Part shown: one piece after another, positions 50,747 to 60,171 of the stretch | Layout of the letters: each line of letters starts with the position of its first letter | Position numbering within the stretch: position 1 is the stretch's first letter | DNA from: Streptomyces fulvoviolaceus | GTDB taxonomy: Bacteria > Actinomycetota > Actinomycetes > Streptomycetales > Streptomycetaceae | DNA length: 64,000 nt | Assembly (NCBI RefSeq): GCF_000718165.1 | Contig: NZ_JOEY01000051.1 | Span: forward strand, 1-64,000 | Direction: 5' to 3' | Position numbers and translations under genes: made by a program | Notes under the pieces: model-generated | What the model saw: the letters and a program-made list of their open reading frames with translations, nothing else | What the model was told of the DNA's origin: nothing | Databases searched by the model: none

Positions 50747-53365
50747 CTACGTTTCAGCGTCGGGAAGCGGTCCTTCGCCTTCCGGCAGCAGTCCGAGCCG
50801 CGCCGCGCGGTCGGCGGCATGGCGGCGGGTCGGTGCGTCGAGCTTGTCGAGGACCGCCCGTACGTGGTTGTCGACCGTACGGACCGACACGACGAGCCGC
50901 GCGGCGATCTCGGCGTTGGTCAGCCCCTCGGCGAGCAGCCGCATGACCTGGAGCTGGCGTTCGGTGAGATGGGCGGGGTTCCCCCGGGTCGCGGCGAGGG
51001 GGCCGCGGGGGATGCGGCGCACGCCGAGCCGGCGGAGTTCTGCGCGGATCAGGCGGGCGGCCGGCTCGGCGCCCAGCGCGTCGAAGGCGGCGAGCGCGGC
51101 GAGCTTGTCGGCGGGGTCGGGGCTCTCGGCGAGCGCGGCGGCGTGCTCGTAGGGGCAGCCCGCCGTCTGCCAGAGCGCGGCGGCCCGGCGCCACTGCCCG
51201 CGGGCCTGGAGTGCGTACGGATGGTCCGAGTCGTCCGGCGGGGCGGGGCGCCCGGCCTTGGTGAGCCAGTAGCCGAGTTCGGGGCGGTGCGGGGCGCCGG
51301 GGAGGCGGCACGCCTGCGCGTGAACGGGTTCGGCGGCCGCGATCACCGCGGTCAGGTCGCCACGCAGCCAGGCCGCCTCGGCCCGCGCTGCCGCCACCGG
51401 CCCCGTGCGCTGCAGTTCCTTGGTCCGTACGGCGATCTCCCAGGCCTCGGCGAGGAGTTCGGCGGCGCCGGGCCGGCCGCAGCGGATGCGGACCCGGGCG
51501 AGGACGGTCAGCGCGGGGCAGCGGGCCGGCAGGAAGTCGTGCATGCCGAACTCGGCGTGTTTCTCGGCGTCCTCCCAGTCGGCCGCCGCGAGCCGCCGGA
51601 TGGCCAGTTCGACGTGGAGGTAGTTGAGGAAACCGAGGTGTTCGGCGCGGTCGGCCAGTTCCATCGCCGGGGGCAGGAACGTGTCGGCCTCGTCGTACTG
51701 GAGGTTGTCGAGCAGGTTCCAGATGAGGTTGGCGTAGGAGCGGCAGGCGTGCTCGACCTCGCCCGCGGCGAGCGCGACCTCGAGGCTCTCCTCCAACTGG
51801 GCCCGCCCGCCGGGGCCGCCGCCGCGCCAGCGGGCGGTGCCGACGTTGTTGAGGGCGTGCGAGAGGATCGCCGCGTCGTCCGCCTTGCGGGCCAGGGCGA
51901 TGGCGCGCTCGGCGTGTTCGACGGCCTCGGCGTAGCGGTCGGACAGCATGCGCAGCTGGGCGGTGTTGCTGACGGCGAGGGCGAGCAGCCGGTCGTCGCC
52001 GGCGTGTTCCAGGACGGCGACGGCCTCCCGGGCCGCCTCCTGCGCCTGGTCGGCGTTTCCGGCCCACCAGTGGATCCGGGACAGCCAGCGCAGGTCGGCG
52101 CCGAGGGCGAGGGTGTCGCCGAGGGAGCGGCGCAGGGCGACGGCCTCGCGCTGGGCGGCGACGGCGGGGGCCGAGTCGGCGATGGTGTAGCTCTCCACCG
52201 CGTAGCGTTCGAGCAGGTCGGCGAGTTCGGCCGGGGCGTACCGGTGCCGGTCGCGCAGGACGAGCCGCAGCTGGGCGGCGGCCTCGCGGTGGGCGCCGGC
52301 CGATGCCGCGTCCTTGGCGGCGTCGGGGCCGTACCGGGCGATGGCGTCCTGGTCGCCGGCCTGCGCGGCGTGGTGGACGATGCGGGCGGCGTCGGAGCCG
52401 GGCCGGGCGACGAGCGCCGCGAGGGCGCCCCGGTTGAGGTCGATGCGCCGGGCGGCGGGCAGGGAGTCGGCGACGGCCCGCCGGATCAGCTCGTGCCGGA
52501 ACGCCACCCGCTCCGGGGCCACGGCGAGCAGGCCGCGCTGCTCGGCCGCCGCCAGGACGGACACCCCGTCGGCCAACAGCGCGTCGACCAGCGGGCGTTC
52601 GACGGCCGAGGGGACGACGGCGAGCTGCTCCAGCGCGTCCACGGTGGCGCCGTCCAGTCCGCGCAGCCGGGCGAGCACGGCGTCGACGACCGTCGGGGGA
52701 ACCTTGCCGGTACCGCCGGCGGCGACGACCTCGGCGACGAAGAAGGGGTTGCCCGAGGTCACCGCGTACACCTGGGCGGGGTCGGCCCGGCCGGCGCTCA
52801 GGGTGCGTACGGCGTCCAGGGACAGACGGGCCAGGGGCAGGCGGTGGACGCGGGGCGCGCGGGAGACCTGGCCGAGGAGGTGGCGCAGGGGGTGGCCGCG
52901 GCTCAACTCGTCGTCCCGGTAGGTCAGGACGAGCAGGGCGGGCAGCCGGTCCATCCGCCGGACCAGGAAGCGCAGGGCGTCCAGTGAGGCCTCGTCGGCC
53001 CAGTGGACGTCCTCGACGACGAGTACCGCCGGATGCGGGGTGCCGGCCAGCTCGCCGTGCAGGGCCTCGTAGACGCGGTGGCGGTCGCCGCCCTCCGTCA
53101 CGGCCCGGGCCAGCTCGGCGCCGACGCTGCCGATGAGGTCGCGGAACGGGCCGAGGGGCCGCCGGGTGGCGAGGTCGTCGCACTGCCCGACCAGCACCCG
53201 GGCACCGTGCGGCAGCCGGTCCGGCATGGCCTTCACCAGGCTGGACTTGCCGATGCCCGCCTCCCCGAAGACGAGCGCCACGGATCCGGCCCCGTCCGCC
53301 GCCTCCTGTGCGGCCGAGGCCAGTCGCACAAGCTCGGGCTCGCGCTCGAGGATCCCCCAGTCCAC
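50747..53365 (-). CDS. Large ATP-binding LuxR family transcriptional regulator (LAL/STAND-like)
   Basis: An 872-residue regulator. An N-terminal AAA/STAND ATPase has Walker [10 protein letters not shown] (about 31-39) and Walker [14 protein letters not shown]; a long helical TPR-like middle follows; the C-terminal LuxR helix-turn-helix is [43 protein letters not shown]. Such proteins are signal-dependent activators. The GTG at 53363-53365 is the only start that keeps the ATPase complete and does not run through the divergent glnA. A 13-base palindrome sits directly before it. The ligand is unknown; the divergent glnA could be a target. Confidence 0.92.
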   Translation of the reverse strand: MDWGILEREPELVRLASAAQEAADGAGSVALVFGEAGIGKSSLVKAMPDRLPHGARVLVGQCDDLATRRPLGPFRDLIGSVGAELARAVTEGGDRHRVYEALHGELAGTPHPAVLVVEDVHWADEASLDALRFLVRRMDRLPALLVLTYRDDELSRGHPLRHLLGQVSRAPRVHRLPLARLSLDAVRTLSAGRADPAQVYAVTSGNPFFVAEVVAAGGTGKVPPTVVDAVLARLRGLDGATVDALEQLAVVPSAVERPLVDALLADGVSVLAAAEQRGLLAVAPERVAFRHELIRRAVADSLPAARRIDLNRGALAALVARPGSDAARIVHHAAQAGDQDAIARYGPDAAKDAASAGAHREAAAQLRLVLRDRHRYAPAELADLLERYAVESYTIADSAPAVAAQREAVALRRSLGDTLALGADLRWLSRIHWWAGNADQAQEAAREAVAVLEHAGDDRLLALAVSNTAQLRMLSDRYAEAVEHAERAIALARKADDAAILSHALNNVGTARWRGGGPGGRAQLEESLEVALAAGEVEHACRSYANLIWNLLDNLQYDEADTFLPPAMELADRAEHLGFLNYLHVELAIRRLAAADWEDAEKHAEFGMHDFLPARCPALTVLARVRIRCGRPGAAELLAEAWEIAVRTKELQRTGPVAAARAEAAWLRGDLTAVIAAAEPVHAQACRLPGAPHRPELGYWLTKAGRPAPPDDSDHPYALQARGQWRRAAALWQTAGCPYEHAAALAESPDPADKLAALAAFDALGAEPAARLIRAELRRLGVRRIPRGPLAATRGNPAHLTERQLQVMRLLAEGLTNAEIAARLVVSVRTVDNHVRAVLDKLDAPTRRHAADRAARLGLLPEGEGPLPDAET

Positions 53366-53367
53366 GC

Positions 53368-53380
53368 GGCAGATTCTGCC
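53368..53380. promoter_or_regulatory. Palindrome directly before the LuxR-type gene
   Basis: GGCAGA-T-TCTGCC is a perfect inverted repeat ending three bases before the GTG start. It takes the place of a ribosome-binding site, so it may be an operator or a small leader hairpin. Confidence 0.4.
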
Positions 53381-53414
53381 ACCGGGGACGCCGAACGGGC
53401 CCTGACACCGCGCC

Positions 53415-53443
53415 TTCCGCTCATACCCGCCCGTGCCTACAGT
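53415..53443 (+). promoter_or_regulatory. Possible glnA promoter
   Basis: A weak -35 TTCCGC (53415-53420) and -10 TACAGT (53438-53443) are spaced by 17 bases, 45 bases upstream of the glutamine synthetase start. No convincing GlnR box was seen. Confidence 0.3.
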
Positions 53444-53488
53444 GCGCACCAGGGCACCCCGCCGTATCTGCCGCGAAGGGTGAGTCGC

Positions 53489-54898
53489 ATGTTCCGGAAC
53501 GCCGAGGAAGCCAGGAAGTTCATCAGGGACGTGGACGTCAAGTTCGTCGATGTGCGCTTCTGTGACGTGCCCGGCATCATGCAGCACTTCACCGTCCCGG
53601 TGGAGATCTTCGACCCCGACGGCGAACTCGCCTTCGACGGTTCGTCGATCCGCGGCTTCCAGGCCATCCACGAGTCCGACATGGCCCTGCGCGCCGACCT
53701 GTCGACGGCCCGCCTCGACCCGTTCCGCAAGGACACGACGCTGATCGTCAACTTCTTCATCCACGACCCGGTGACCGGCGAGCAGTACAGCCGCGACCCG
53801 CGCAACGTGGCGAAGAAGGCGGAGACCTACCTGGCCTCGACGGGGATCGCGGACGCGGCGTACTTCGGCCCGGAGGCGGAGTTCTACGTCTTCGACAGCG
53901 CGCGCTTCAAGACCTCGCAGAACGAGGCGTTCTACCACATCGACTCCGAGGCGGGCGCCTGGAACACCGGTGCGCTGGAGGACAACCGCGGCTACAAGGT
54001 CCGCTACAAGGGCGGTTACTTCCCGACTCCGCCGGTGGACCACTTCGCCGACCTGCGTGCCGAGATGACGCTCGAACTCATCAAGGTCAACATCCTGGTG
54101 GAGAAGCAGCACCACGAGGTCGGCACCGCCGGGCAGGCCGAGATCAACTACAGGTTCAGCACCCTGCTGCACGCCGCCGACGACCTGCAGCTGTACAAGT
54201 ACATCGTCAAGAACGTGGCCTGGCGCAATGGCAAGACAGCGACCTTCATGCCCAAGCCGATCTTCGGCGACAACGGCTCCGGCATGCACTGCCACCAGTC
54301 GCTGTGGCAGGGCGGCAGCCCGCTCTTCTACGACGAGGAGGGCTACGCGGGCCTGTCGGACACCGCTCGCCACTACATCGGCGGCCTGCTCCGGCACGCC
54401 CCGTCGCTGCTGGCGTTCACCAACCCGACGGTGAACTCGTACCACCGTCTGGTCCCCGGCTTCGAGGCCCCGGTCAACCTGGTCTACTCCCAGCGCAACC
54501 GCTCCGCCTGCATCCGCATCCCGATCACTGGCACCAACCCCGCTGCCAAACGCCTGGAGTTCCGCGCCCCCGACCCGTCCTGCAACCCGTACCTGGCCTT
54601 CTCGGCCATGCTGCTCGCGGGCCTGGACGGCATCAAGAACAAGACGGAGCCCGCCGAGCCGGTCGACAAAGACCTCTACGAACTCGCCCCCGAGGAACAC
54701 GCGAGCGTCCCCCAGGTCCCCACCGACCTCCCCGCCGTCCTGGACGCCCTGGAGGCCGACCACGAGTACCTGCTCCAGGGCGACGTGTTCACCGCGGACC
54801 TGATCGAGACGTGGATCGACCTCAAGCGCACGAACGAGATCGCTCCGCTGCAGCTGCGGCCGCATCCGCACGAGTTCGAGCTGTATTTCGACGTGTGA
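53489..54898 (+). CDS. glnA: Glutamine synthetase type I
   Basis: A 469-residue GSI enzyme making glutamine from glutamate, ammonia and ATP. Family marks include [17 protein letters not shown], the glutamate/metal site [39 protein letters not shown], the ATP/glutamate loop NRSACIRIP and [19 protein letters not shown]. The tyrosine in [12 protein letters not shown] is at the adenylylation site, so activity could be controlled by GlnE. The length matches the main Streptomyces GlnA. The ATG has GAAGGGTGA upstream. It is divergent from the LuxR-type regulator (123-base gap). Confidence 0.96.
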   Translation: MFRNAEEARKFIRDVDVKFVDVRFCDVPGIMQHFTVPVEIFDPDGELAFDGSSIRGFQAIHESDMALRADLSTARLDPFRKDTTLIVNFFIHDPVTGEQYSRDPRNVAKKAETYLASTGIADAAYFGPEAEFYVFDSARFKTSQNEAFYHIDSEAGAWNTGALEDNRGYKVRYKGGYFPTPPVDHFADLRAEMTLELIKVNILVEKQHHEVGTAGQAEINYRFSTLLHAADDLQLYKYIVKNVAWRNGKTATFMPKPIFGDNGSGMHCHQSLWQGGSPLFYDEEGYAGLSDTARHYIGGLLRHAPSLLAFTNPTVNSYHRLVPGFEAPVNLVYSQRNRSACIRIPITGTNPAAKRLEFRAPDPSCNPYLAFSAMLLAGLDGIKNKTEPAEPVDKDLYELAPEEHASVPQVPTDLPAVLDALEADHEYLLQGDVFTADLIETWIDLKRTNEIAPLQLRPHPHEFELYFDV

Positions 54899-54932
54899 GG
54901 ATGGTGCTCCCCCACCAAGGAGCGCCGCCTGC

Positions 54933-56555
54933 ATGTCTGCCTCGCTGACCGTTCGCCGTGTGCTCGGCGACCGTCCCTTCGCCGAGATCGGGATGCCTTT
55001 GGTGGTGGCGGACGGTGAGGAGCGGGGGGTCGTCGTCGTGGGCGGCGATCTGGGGTATCTGCAATGGTCCGGGGGTGGGACCGCCCAGGACCGGTGGCAG
55101 CGGTACCGGGTGGGTGTCTACGACTCGGGCGATCTGCGCTGCCGGTGGGTCGTGGGGTCCCGCTGGCCCGTGAATTGCCTTGCCTTTCATCCGACGCTGC
55201 CGGTCGTGGCCGTCGGCACCGGGTCGTACGACGGGGGCTACTTCTTCGAGGGCGAGTTGGTGCTGCTCGACCTGGAGTCCGGGCGATCCGCCTCGGTGCT
55301 GGCCGAGCCGCGTGAGGTGTTGCAGGTCGAGTGGGCGAGTGATCAGGCATTGCGGTTCGTGCTGGCTCCGCCCGACGACTACGACTTCGACGAGGCCCAC
55401 TCGCACGGGTTCGACATGGTGATCGAGCGGTCCGACTGGGGTGCCGTCGCCCAGAGCTCGGTACAGCACGAGGAACTGACCGGGGAGTGGATCGAGTTCG
55501 ACCGGTCCGCGCACGAGCAGGAGGCCGTCGCGCGACTGGGCGCTCTGTGCGGGGAGCCGTGGTGGGAGCCGCGCCGGCAGGTCTGGGACCTCCACGGCCT
55601 CACGGACGGGCGTGTGCTCGCCTGTCTGGAGGGAGTGCTGGCCGAGGCATGGCGGCCCGACGGGCAGCTGGACTGGTGTGTGCCGGACGACGAAGGCGGA
55701 CGGCAACTCGTGGTCCGGGACGGTGAGCTCGACGCCTGGGTCAATGTGGAGCGGCGGCGGGTGCGCCGGGTGGGACGGGAGTGGGTCACCGAGCCGCCTC
55801 TCGTCGCCCGGATCTCCCTGGCGGACGGGAAGGTGCTCGGCTCCCTCCCTGTCGGCTCTCGCGTCGTGTTCACCACGCGTGACGACGGCTGGCTGGCGCT
55901 CCGCTCGACGGACCTGGAACGGCAGCAGGAACCGACAGCACTGGTCCCTCCCGCCGGAGAGGCTCCGGAGGCGAGTGTGCCGCTCCGCCGCTTCGACCTC
56001 TTCAACCACTTCTTTCCGGTCCGCCGCAGCGGTCAACTGCTCTTCCTCCGGGGAGAGAAGAGCGAGCCGTGGCGAAAGAAGTGGGTGGTCGCGGTCGATC
56101 CGGACGAGGCGCCCACGGTGCGGAAACTGTTCCCCCTCGACTGGGAGCCCCCGCACGCCAGGCACCTCTTCGGCGGCCCGGGCATCGCACAGGACGGTGA
56201 CCTGGTGCACGCGGGAACCGTGCACGACGGTGCGGGCCTGCTGCCCGGCAACGCCTTCGTCGTACGACGGAGTCTTGAGGACGGAGCCGTCCGCTGGCAG
56301 TTCACCGCCGACTTCCCCGCAACCGCCCTGGACGGGAACGCGGACACGGTCTACGTCGCGTTCAACTCCGGCGAGCTGGTCGCCCTGCGCACCTGCGACG
56401 GAACCGTCCTGCGGCGGCAGCACCTGGAGGTCGGCGGCCAACCCGTCGTACCGCTGTCGCTCGCCCTCACCGGCCCCGACCGGCTACTGATCGGCACCGC
56501 GGACGGACGCATTCTCGACTGCCTGGTGGCTCAATGGACGAACGGCCGGAACTGA
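54933..56555 (+). CDS. Hypothetical beta-propeller protein
   Basis: A 540-residue protein without signal peptide, rich in beta strands. Repeated patterns such as GVVVVGGDLGYLQW, CLAFHPTLPVVAVGTGSYD, DGRVLACLEGVLAEAWRPDG, DGNADTVYVAFNSGELVALRTCDGTVLR and DRLLIGTADGRILDCLV resemble WD40/PQQ-type blades. I do not recognise a named family. It follows glnA by 34 bases on the same strand and could be co-transcribed, though a functional link is unproven. The ATG at 54933 has AAGGAG about 11 bases upstream. No catalytic residues are evident; protein or ligand binding is likely. Confidence 0.75.
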   Translation: MSASLTVRRVLGDRPFAEIGMPLVVADGEERGVVVVGGDLGYLQWSGGGTAQDRWQRYRVGVYDSGDLRCRWVVGSRWPVNCLAFHPTLPVVAVGTGSYDGGYFFEGELVLLDLESGRSASVLAEPREVLQVEWASDQALRFVLAPPDDYDFDEAHSHGFDMVIERSDWGAVAQSSVQHEELTGEWIEFDRSAHEQEAVARLGALCGEPWWEPRRQVWDLHGLTDGRVLACLEGVLAEAWRPDGQLDWCVPDDEGGRQLVVRDGELDAWVNVERRRVRRVGREWVTEPPLVARISLADGKVLGSLPVGSRVVFTTRDDGWLALRSTDLERQQEPTALVPPAGEAPEASVPLRRFDLFNHFFPVRRSGQLLFLRGEKSEPWRKKWVVAVDPDEAPTVRKLFPLDWEPPHARHLFGGPGIAQDGDLVHAGTVHDGAGLLPGNAFVVRRSLEDGAVRWQFTADFPATALDGNADTVYVAFNSGELVALRTCDGTVLRRQHLEVGGQPVVPLSLALTGPDRLLIGTADGRILDCLVAQWTNGRN

Positions 56556-56602
56556 ACGCTCCAGACCCGTTGACCCTCACCCGTGTCCTCCCTATCGTCT
56601 GG

Positions 56603-56635
56603 TCGACCATTCGAATGGCGTTCGATATAGCGAAC
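56603..56635 (+). promoter_or_regulatory. Promoter of GH127 gene with two palindromic operators
   Basis: A promoter (-35 TCGACC at 56603, -10 TATAGC at 56626, 17-base spacer) is overlaid by two inverted repeats: CCATTCGAATGG (56607-56618, perfect) in the spacer and GTTCGATATAGCGAAC (56620-56635) over the -10. A repressor binding here would shut the gene. No regulator is adjacent. Confidence 0.55.
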
Positions 56636-56653
56636 ACCGATAGAGGAGCACAC

Positions 56654-59458
56654 ATGGCCCCGCCCCTCTCCAGACGAAACCTCCTCCAGGCCGCAGCGCT
56701 CGCCGCCGCCGCGCCCGCGATCTCGTTCGCGACGACCGGCCGGGCCGTCGCTGCAGCTCCGGAGGCACCGCCCGTGTGGACCGTCCAGCCCTTCGCTCTC
56801 GACGAGGTCGCGCTCGGCGCGGGCCTCTTCGCCGACAAGCGGAAACTCATGCTCGACCACGCCCGCGGCTACGACGTGAACCGGCTGCTGCAGGTCTTCC
56901 GCGCCAACGCCGGCCTGTCCACCGGCGGCGCGGTCGCGCCCGGCGGGTGGGAAGGGCTGGACGGGGAGGCCAACGGCAACCTGCGCGGCCACTACACCGG
57001 GCACTTCCTGACCATGCTGTCCCAGGCCTACGCCGGCACGGGCGAGCAGGTGTTCGTCGACAAGACCCACACGGTGATCGAGGCGCTGACCGAGGTGCGC
57101 GAGGCGCTGCGCAAGGACCCTGCGGTTCTGACGGTCACCGGGAAGTTCGGCACCGCCGCCGAGAACGTCCGCGGCTCCTACCAGTACGTCGACCTCCCCG
57201 CCGCAGCCCTCGGCGGCACCTCGGCGATCACCCTGTCCGCCTGGGTGAAGCCCACCCACGACGCCAACTGGACCCGGGTCTTCGACTTCGGCAACGACAC
57301 GACGCGCTATCTGTACCTGGCCGCGCGCAACGCGAGCGGTGTGCCGCGCTTCGCCATCACGACGAGCGGGGCGGGAGGCGAGCAGGGCCTCAACGGCACG
57401 GCCGCGCTGCCGCTGAACGAGTGGAGCCACCTGGCCGTGACACTCGCGGGCGGCACCGGCACGCTCTACGTCAACGGCACGGCCGTGGCGCAGAACACGT
57501 CGATGTCGCTCACCCCGGCCACCCTCGGCACCCTCACCAACAACTGGCTGGGGCGCTCGAACTACTCCGGCGACCCCGTCTTCGCGGGCGCCTACGACGA
57601 GTTCAACGTCTTCTCGCGCGCCCTGACCGGCGCCGAGGTCACCGAGTTGCAGGGAGCCCGCGCCGCCGACGCCTCCACGGGCCGCGGTGACCTCGCCTCG
57701 TACGCCTTCGACGAGACCACCGGCAGCACCTTCGCTGACGCCTCCGGCCGCGACCTGACCGCCACCCTGCGCCGCACCTGGGGCGCGCCCAGCCACCCCG
57801 GGTTCCTGGCGGCGTACCCGGAGACGCAGTTCATCGACCTGGAGTCGAGGACCAGCCCCGACTACACCAAGGTGTGGGCGCCCTACTACACCGCGCACAA
57901 GATCCTCAGGGGCCTGCTGGACGCGTACTCCGCCACCGACGACGCACGGGCACTCGATCTCGCGTCCGGCATGGGCGACTGGATGTACTCCCGGCTGTCC
58001 AAGCTGCCCGACGCCACCCTTCAGCGGATGTGGGGCATCTTCTCCAGCGGCGAGTTCGGCGGCATCGTCGAGGCGATCGTCGACCTGCACGCACTCACCG
58101 GCAAGGCCGAACACCTGGCACTGGCCAAGCTGTTCGACCTCGACAAGCTCATCGACGCGTGCGCCGCGAACACCGACACCCTCGACGGACTGCACGCCAA
58201 CCAGCACATCCCGATCTTCACCGGGCTGGTGCGGCTGTACGACGCGACGGGCGAGGAGCGTTACCTCACCGCGGCGAAGAACTTCTGGGGCATGGTCGTA
58301 CCGGGGCGCATGTACGGCATCGGCGGTACCAGCACCACCGAGTTCTGGAAGGCCTCCGGAGTGATCGCCGGCACGATCAGCGACACCACGGCCGAGACGT
58401 GCTGCGCGTACAACATGCTGAAGCTGAGCCGGACCCTGTTCTTCCACGAGCAGGCCCCGAAGTACATGGACTACTACGAGCGGGCCCTGTACAACCAGGT
58501 GCTCGGCTCCAAGCAGGACAAGGCGGACGCGGAGAAGCCGCTCGTCACGTACTTCATCGGTCTGACGCCCGGCCATGTGCGCGACTACACGCCGAAGCAG
58601 GGCACGACCTGCTGCGAAGGCACCGGTATGGAGAGCGCCACGAAGTACCAGGACTCGGTGTACTTCAAGGCGGCCGACGGCAGCGCGCTGTACGTCAACC
58701 TGTACAGCCCGTCCCAACTGGACTGGTCCGAAAAGGGTGTGACGGTCACTCAGAAGACCGGCTATCCGCGGGAGCAGGGGACCACGCTCACCGTCGGAGG
58801 CGGCAGCGCGGCCTTCGAGCTGCGGCTGCGGGTGCCGTCCTGGGCGACCGTCGGTTTCCGGGTGACGGTCAACGGCCGTGCGGTGTCCGGGAGTCCAACG
58901 CCGGGGAGCTACTTCGGCGTGTCCCGGAGGTGGCGCGCCGGGGACACCGTGCGGGTGAGCATCCCCTTCCGGCTCCGGGTGGAGAAGGCCCTCGACGACC
59001 CGTCCCTGCAGACCCTGTTCTACGGGCCGGTCAACCTGGTCGGGCGCAACTCCGCGACGAGCTACCTGCCGTTCGGGCTGTACCGCAACGCCGGGCTCTC
59101 CGGCGACCTGCTGCCCTCCCTCACCCCGGTGAGCGGCAAGCCGCTCCACTTCACCCTGGACGGCACCGAGTTCGCCCCGTTCTCCGAAGGGACCGAGGAC
59201 CCGACCCACGCCTACTTCCGGCGCTCCGAACCGCGCGTGGTCTTCGGCACCACCGACTCCGGCGTGGCCAACCCGGTGAAGGCCGACGGGACCAGCCTGC
59301 TCGACGAGATCTGGGCCGGTGCCCCGTTCGGCAGCAAGCGCGCGCTGGTCTCGCGCGCGCGGTCGACGGTGAGCGCCTGGGTGGCGGCGGGGCTGCTCGG
59401 ACAGTCCGACGGACAGACGGTGGTGAGCACCGCGGAGAAGGCGACGTACGCGCCCTGA
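56654..59458 (+). CDS. Secreted GH127 (DUF1680) beta-L-arabinofuranosidase-like enzyme with inserted LamG domain
   Basis: A 934-residue enzyme. A twin-arginine signal (SRRNLLQAAALAAAAPA) indicates Tat export. The catalytic (alpha/alpha)6 barrel is split: an N-terminal part to ~160, a concanavalin-like LamG_3 domain at ~162-380 (YVDLPAAALGG ... ITLSAWVKP ... GRSNYSGDPVFAGAYDEFNVFSRAL), then the rest of the barrel. Zinc/nucleophile residues of GH127 are present: E581 and C583 in AETCCAYNML, C653 and C654 in TTCCEGTGME. It should release arabinose from plant beta-arabinosides. The ATG at 56654 follows AGAGGAG. Confidence 0.9.
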   Translation: MAPPLSRRNLLQAAALAAAAPAISFATTGRAVAAAPEAPPVWTVQPFALDEVALGAGLFADKRKLMLDHARGYDVNRLLQVFRANAGLSTGGAVAPGGWEGLDGEANGNLRGHYTGHFLTMLSQAYAGTGEQVFVDKTHTVIEALTEVREALRKDPAVLTVTGKFGTAAENVRGSYQYVDLPAAALGGTSAITLSAWVKPTHDANWTRVFDFGNDTTRYLYLAARNASGVPRFAITTSGAGGEQGLNGTAALPLNEWSHLAVTLAGGTGTLYVNGTAVAQNTSMSLTPATLGTLTNNWLGRSNYSGDPVFAGAYDEFNVFSRALTGAEVTELQGARAADASTGRGDLASYAFDETTGSTFADASGRDLTATLRRTWGAPSHPGFLAAYPETQFIDLESRTSPDYTKVWAPYYTAHKILRGLLDAYSATDDARALDLASGMGDWMYSRLSKLPDATLQRMWGIFSSGEFGGIVEAIVDLHALTGKAEHLALAKLFDLDKLIDACAANTDTLDGLHANQHIPIFTGLVRLYDATGEERYLTAAKNFWGMVVPGRMYGIGGTSTTEFWKASGVIAGTISDTTAETCCAYNMLKLSRTLFFHEQAPKYMDYYERALYNQVLGSKQDKADAEKPLVTYFIGLTPGHVRDYTPKQGTTCCEGTGMESATKYQDSVYFKAADGSALYVNLYSPSQLDWSEKGVTVTQKTGYPREQGTTLTVGGGSAAFELRLRVPSWATVGFRVTVNGRAVSGSPTPGSYFGVSRRWRAGDTVRVSIPFRLRVEKALDDPSLQTLFYGPVNLVGRNSATSYLPFGLYRNAGLSGDLLPSLTPVSGKPLHFTLDGTEFAPFSEGTEDPTHAYFRRSEPRVVFGTTDSGVANPVKADGTSLLDEIWAGAPFGSKRALVSRARSTVSAWVAAGLLGQSDGQTVVSTAEKATYAP

Positions 59459-59473
59459 CCCGCGCACTACCTG

Positions 59474-59499
59474 AGGGCGCCCGAGGCTTCGGGCGCCCT
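59474..59499 (+). terminator. Terminator hairpin after GH127 gene
   Basis: Perfect 11-base arms AGGGCGCCCGA and TCGGGCGCCCT with a GGCT loop, followed by two T residues, 15 bases after the stop codon. Confidence 0.85.
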
Positions 59500-59518
59500 T
59501 TGCCATACGTGATGACCC

Positions 59519-59550
59519 ATTTGCCTAAACGCTTTAGGCAAATGCATAAT
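59519..59550 (+). promoter_or_regulatory. Promoter and 25-bp perfect palindromic operator of the TetR/SGNH unit
   Basis: Eleven-base arms ATTTGCCTAAA and TTTAGGCAAAT surround a CGC centre (59519-59543). The operator overlaps a promoter (-35 TTGCCT at 59521, -10 CATAAT at 59545). The TetR gene starts 34 bases downstream, so autorepression is very likely. Confidence 0.75.
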
Positions 59551-59576
59551 CGTCTCTGGCATACAGGAGGACGGTT

Positions 59577-60155
59577 ATGGCACGCGTAGGGCTCACCACG
59601 GAACGCCTGGTCAGGGCGGGTGCGGAGCTGGCCGACGAGATCGGCTTCGAGCAGGTGACCGCCTCGGAGCTCGCCCGGCGGTTCGACGTCAAGGTCGCGA
59701 GCCTGTACTCGCACGTGAAGAACTCCCAGGACCTCAAGACCCGGATCGCCCTGTTCGCCTTGGCGGAGCTCGCCGACCGGGCCGCCGACGCGGTGGCCGG
59801 CCGCGCCGGCAAGGACGCCCTGACCGCCTTCGCGCATGCCTACCGCGACTACGGCCGCGAGCACCCCGGCCGCGCCGCCGCCGCGCGGCTGAGGCTCGAC
59901 CCCGAGACGGCCGCCGCCAGTGCAGGTGTCCGGCACGCCCAGATGACGCGGGCGATCCTGCGCGGCTACGACCTCGCGGAGCCGGACCAGACGCATGCCG
60001 TCCGACTGCTGGGCAGCGTCTTCCACGGCTACGTCAGCCTGGAGACGGCAGGCGGCTTCAGCCACAGCGCCCCCGACTCGGAAGAGACCTGGACCAGGAT
60101 CCTCGACGCCCTCGACGCCCTCCTGCGCAACTGGCCCGCCCCTCCCACCCCTTGA
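59577..60155 (+). CDS. TetR family transcriptional regulator
   Basis: A 192-residue regulator. The helix-turn-helix region is LVRAGAELADEIGFEQVTASELARRFDVKVASLYSHVKNSQDLKTRIA (~11-58). The C-terminal domain has the WHG-type TetR_C features (RDYGREHPGRAAAARL ... GYDL ... LLGSVFHGYVSLETAGGF). Ligand unknown. The ATG has AGGAGG seven bases upstream. A 25-bp perfect palindrome overlaps its promoter, and the SGNH hydrolase gene follows after 16 bases, so the regulator probably controls that enzyme and itself. Confidence 0.92.
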   Translation: MARVGLTTERLVRAGAELADEIGFEQVTASELARRFDVKVASLYSHVKNSQDLKTRIALFALAELADRAADAVAGRAGKDALTAFAHAYRDYGREHPGRAAAARLRLDPETAAASAGVRHAQMTRAILRGYDLAEPDQTHAVRLLGSVFHGYVSLETAGGFSHSAPDSEETWTRILDALDALLRNWPAPPTP

Positions 60156-60171
60156 TCGACAGGCTGAGGAC

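Noticed and set aside
50570..52987. An 805-codon plus-strand frame opposite the LuxR-type regulator.
   Set aside because: Composition is Gly/Val/Arg-rich without motifs, while the opposite strand encodes clear Walker and LuxR motifs.
53366..54934. Extension of the LuxR-type frame back to 54934, across glnA.
   Set aside because: The extension is antisense to glutamine synthetase and carries no domain; the ATPase domain begins right at the GTG at 53365.
56531..59506. A 991-codon open frame on the minus strand opposite the GH127 gene.
   Set aside because: It is the usual high-GC shadow of a real gene: low-complexity Arg/Gly/Val composition, no family motif and no ribosome-binding site. The plus strand has a full enzyme.
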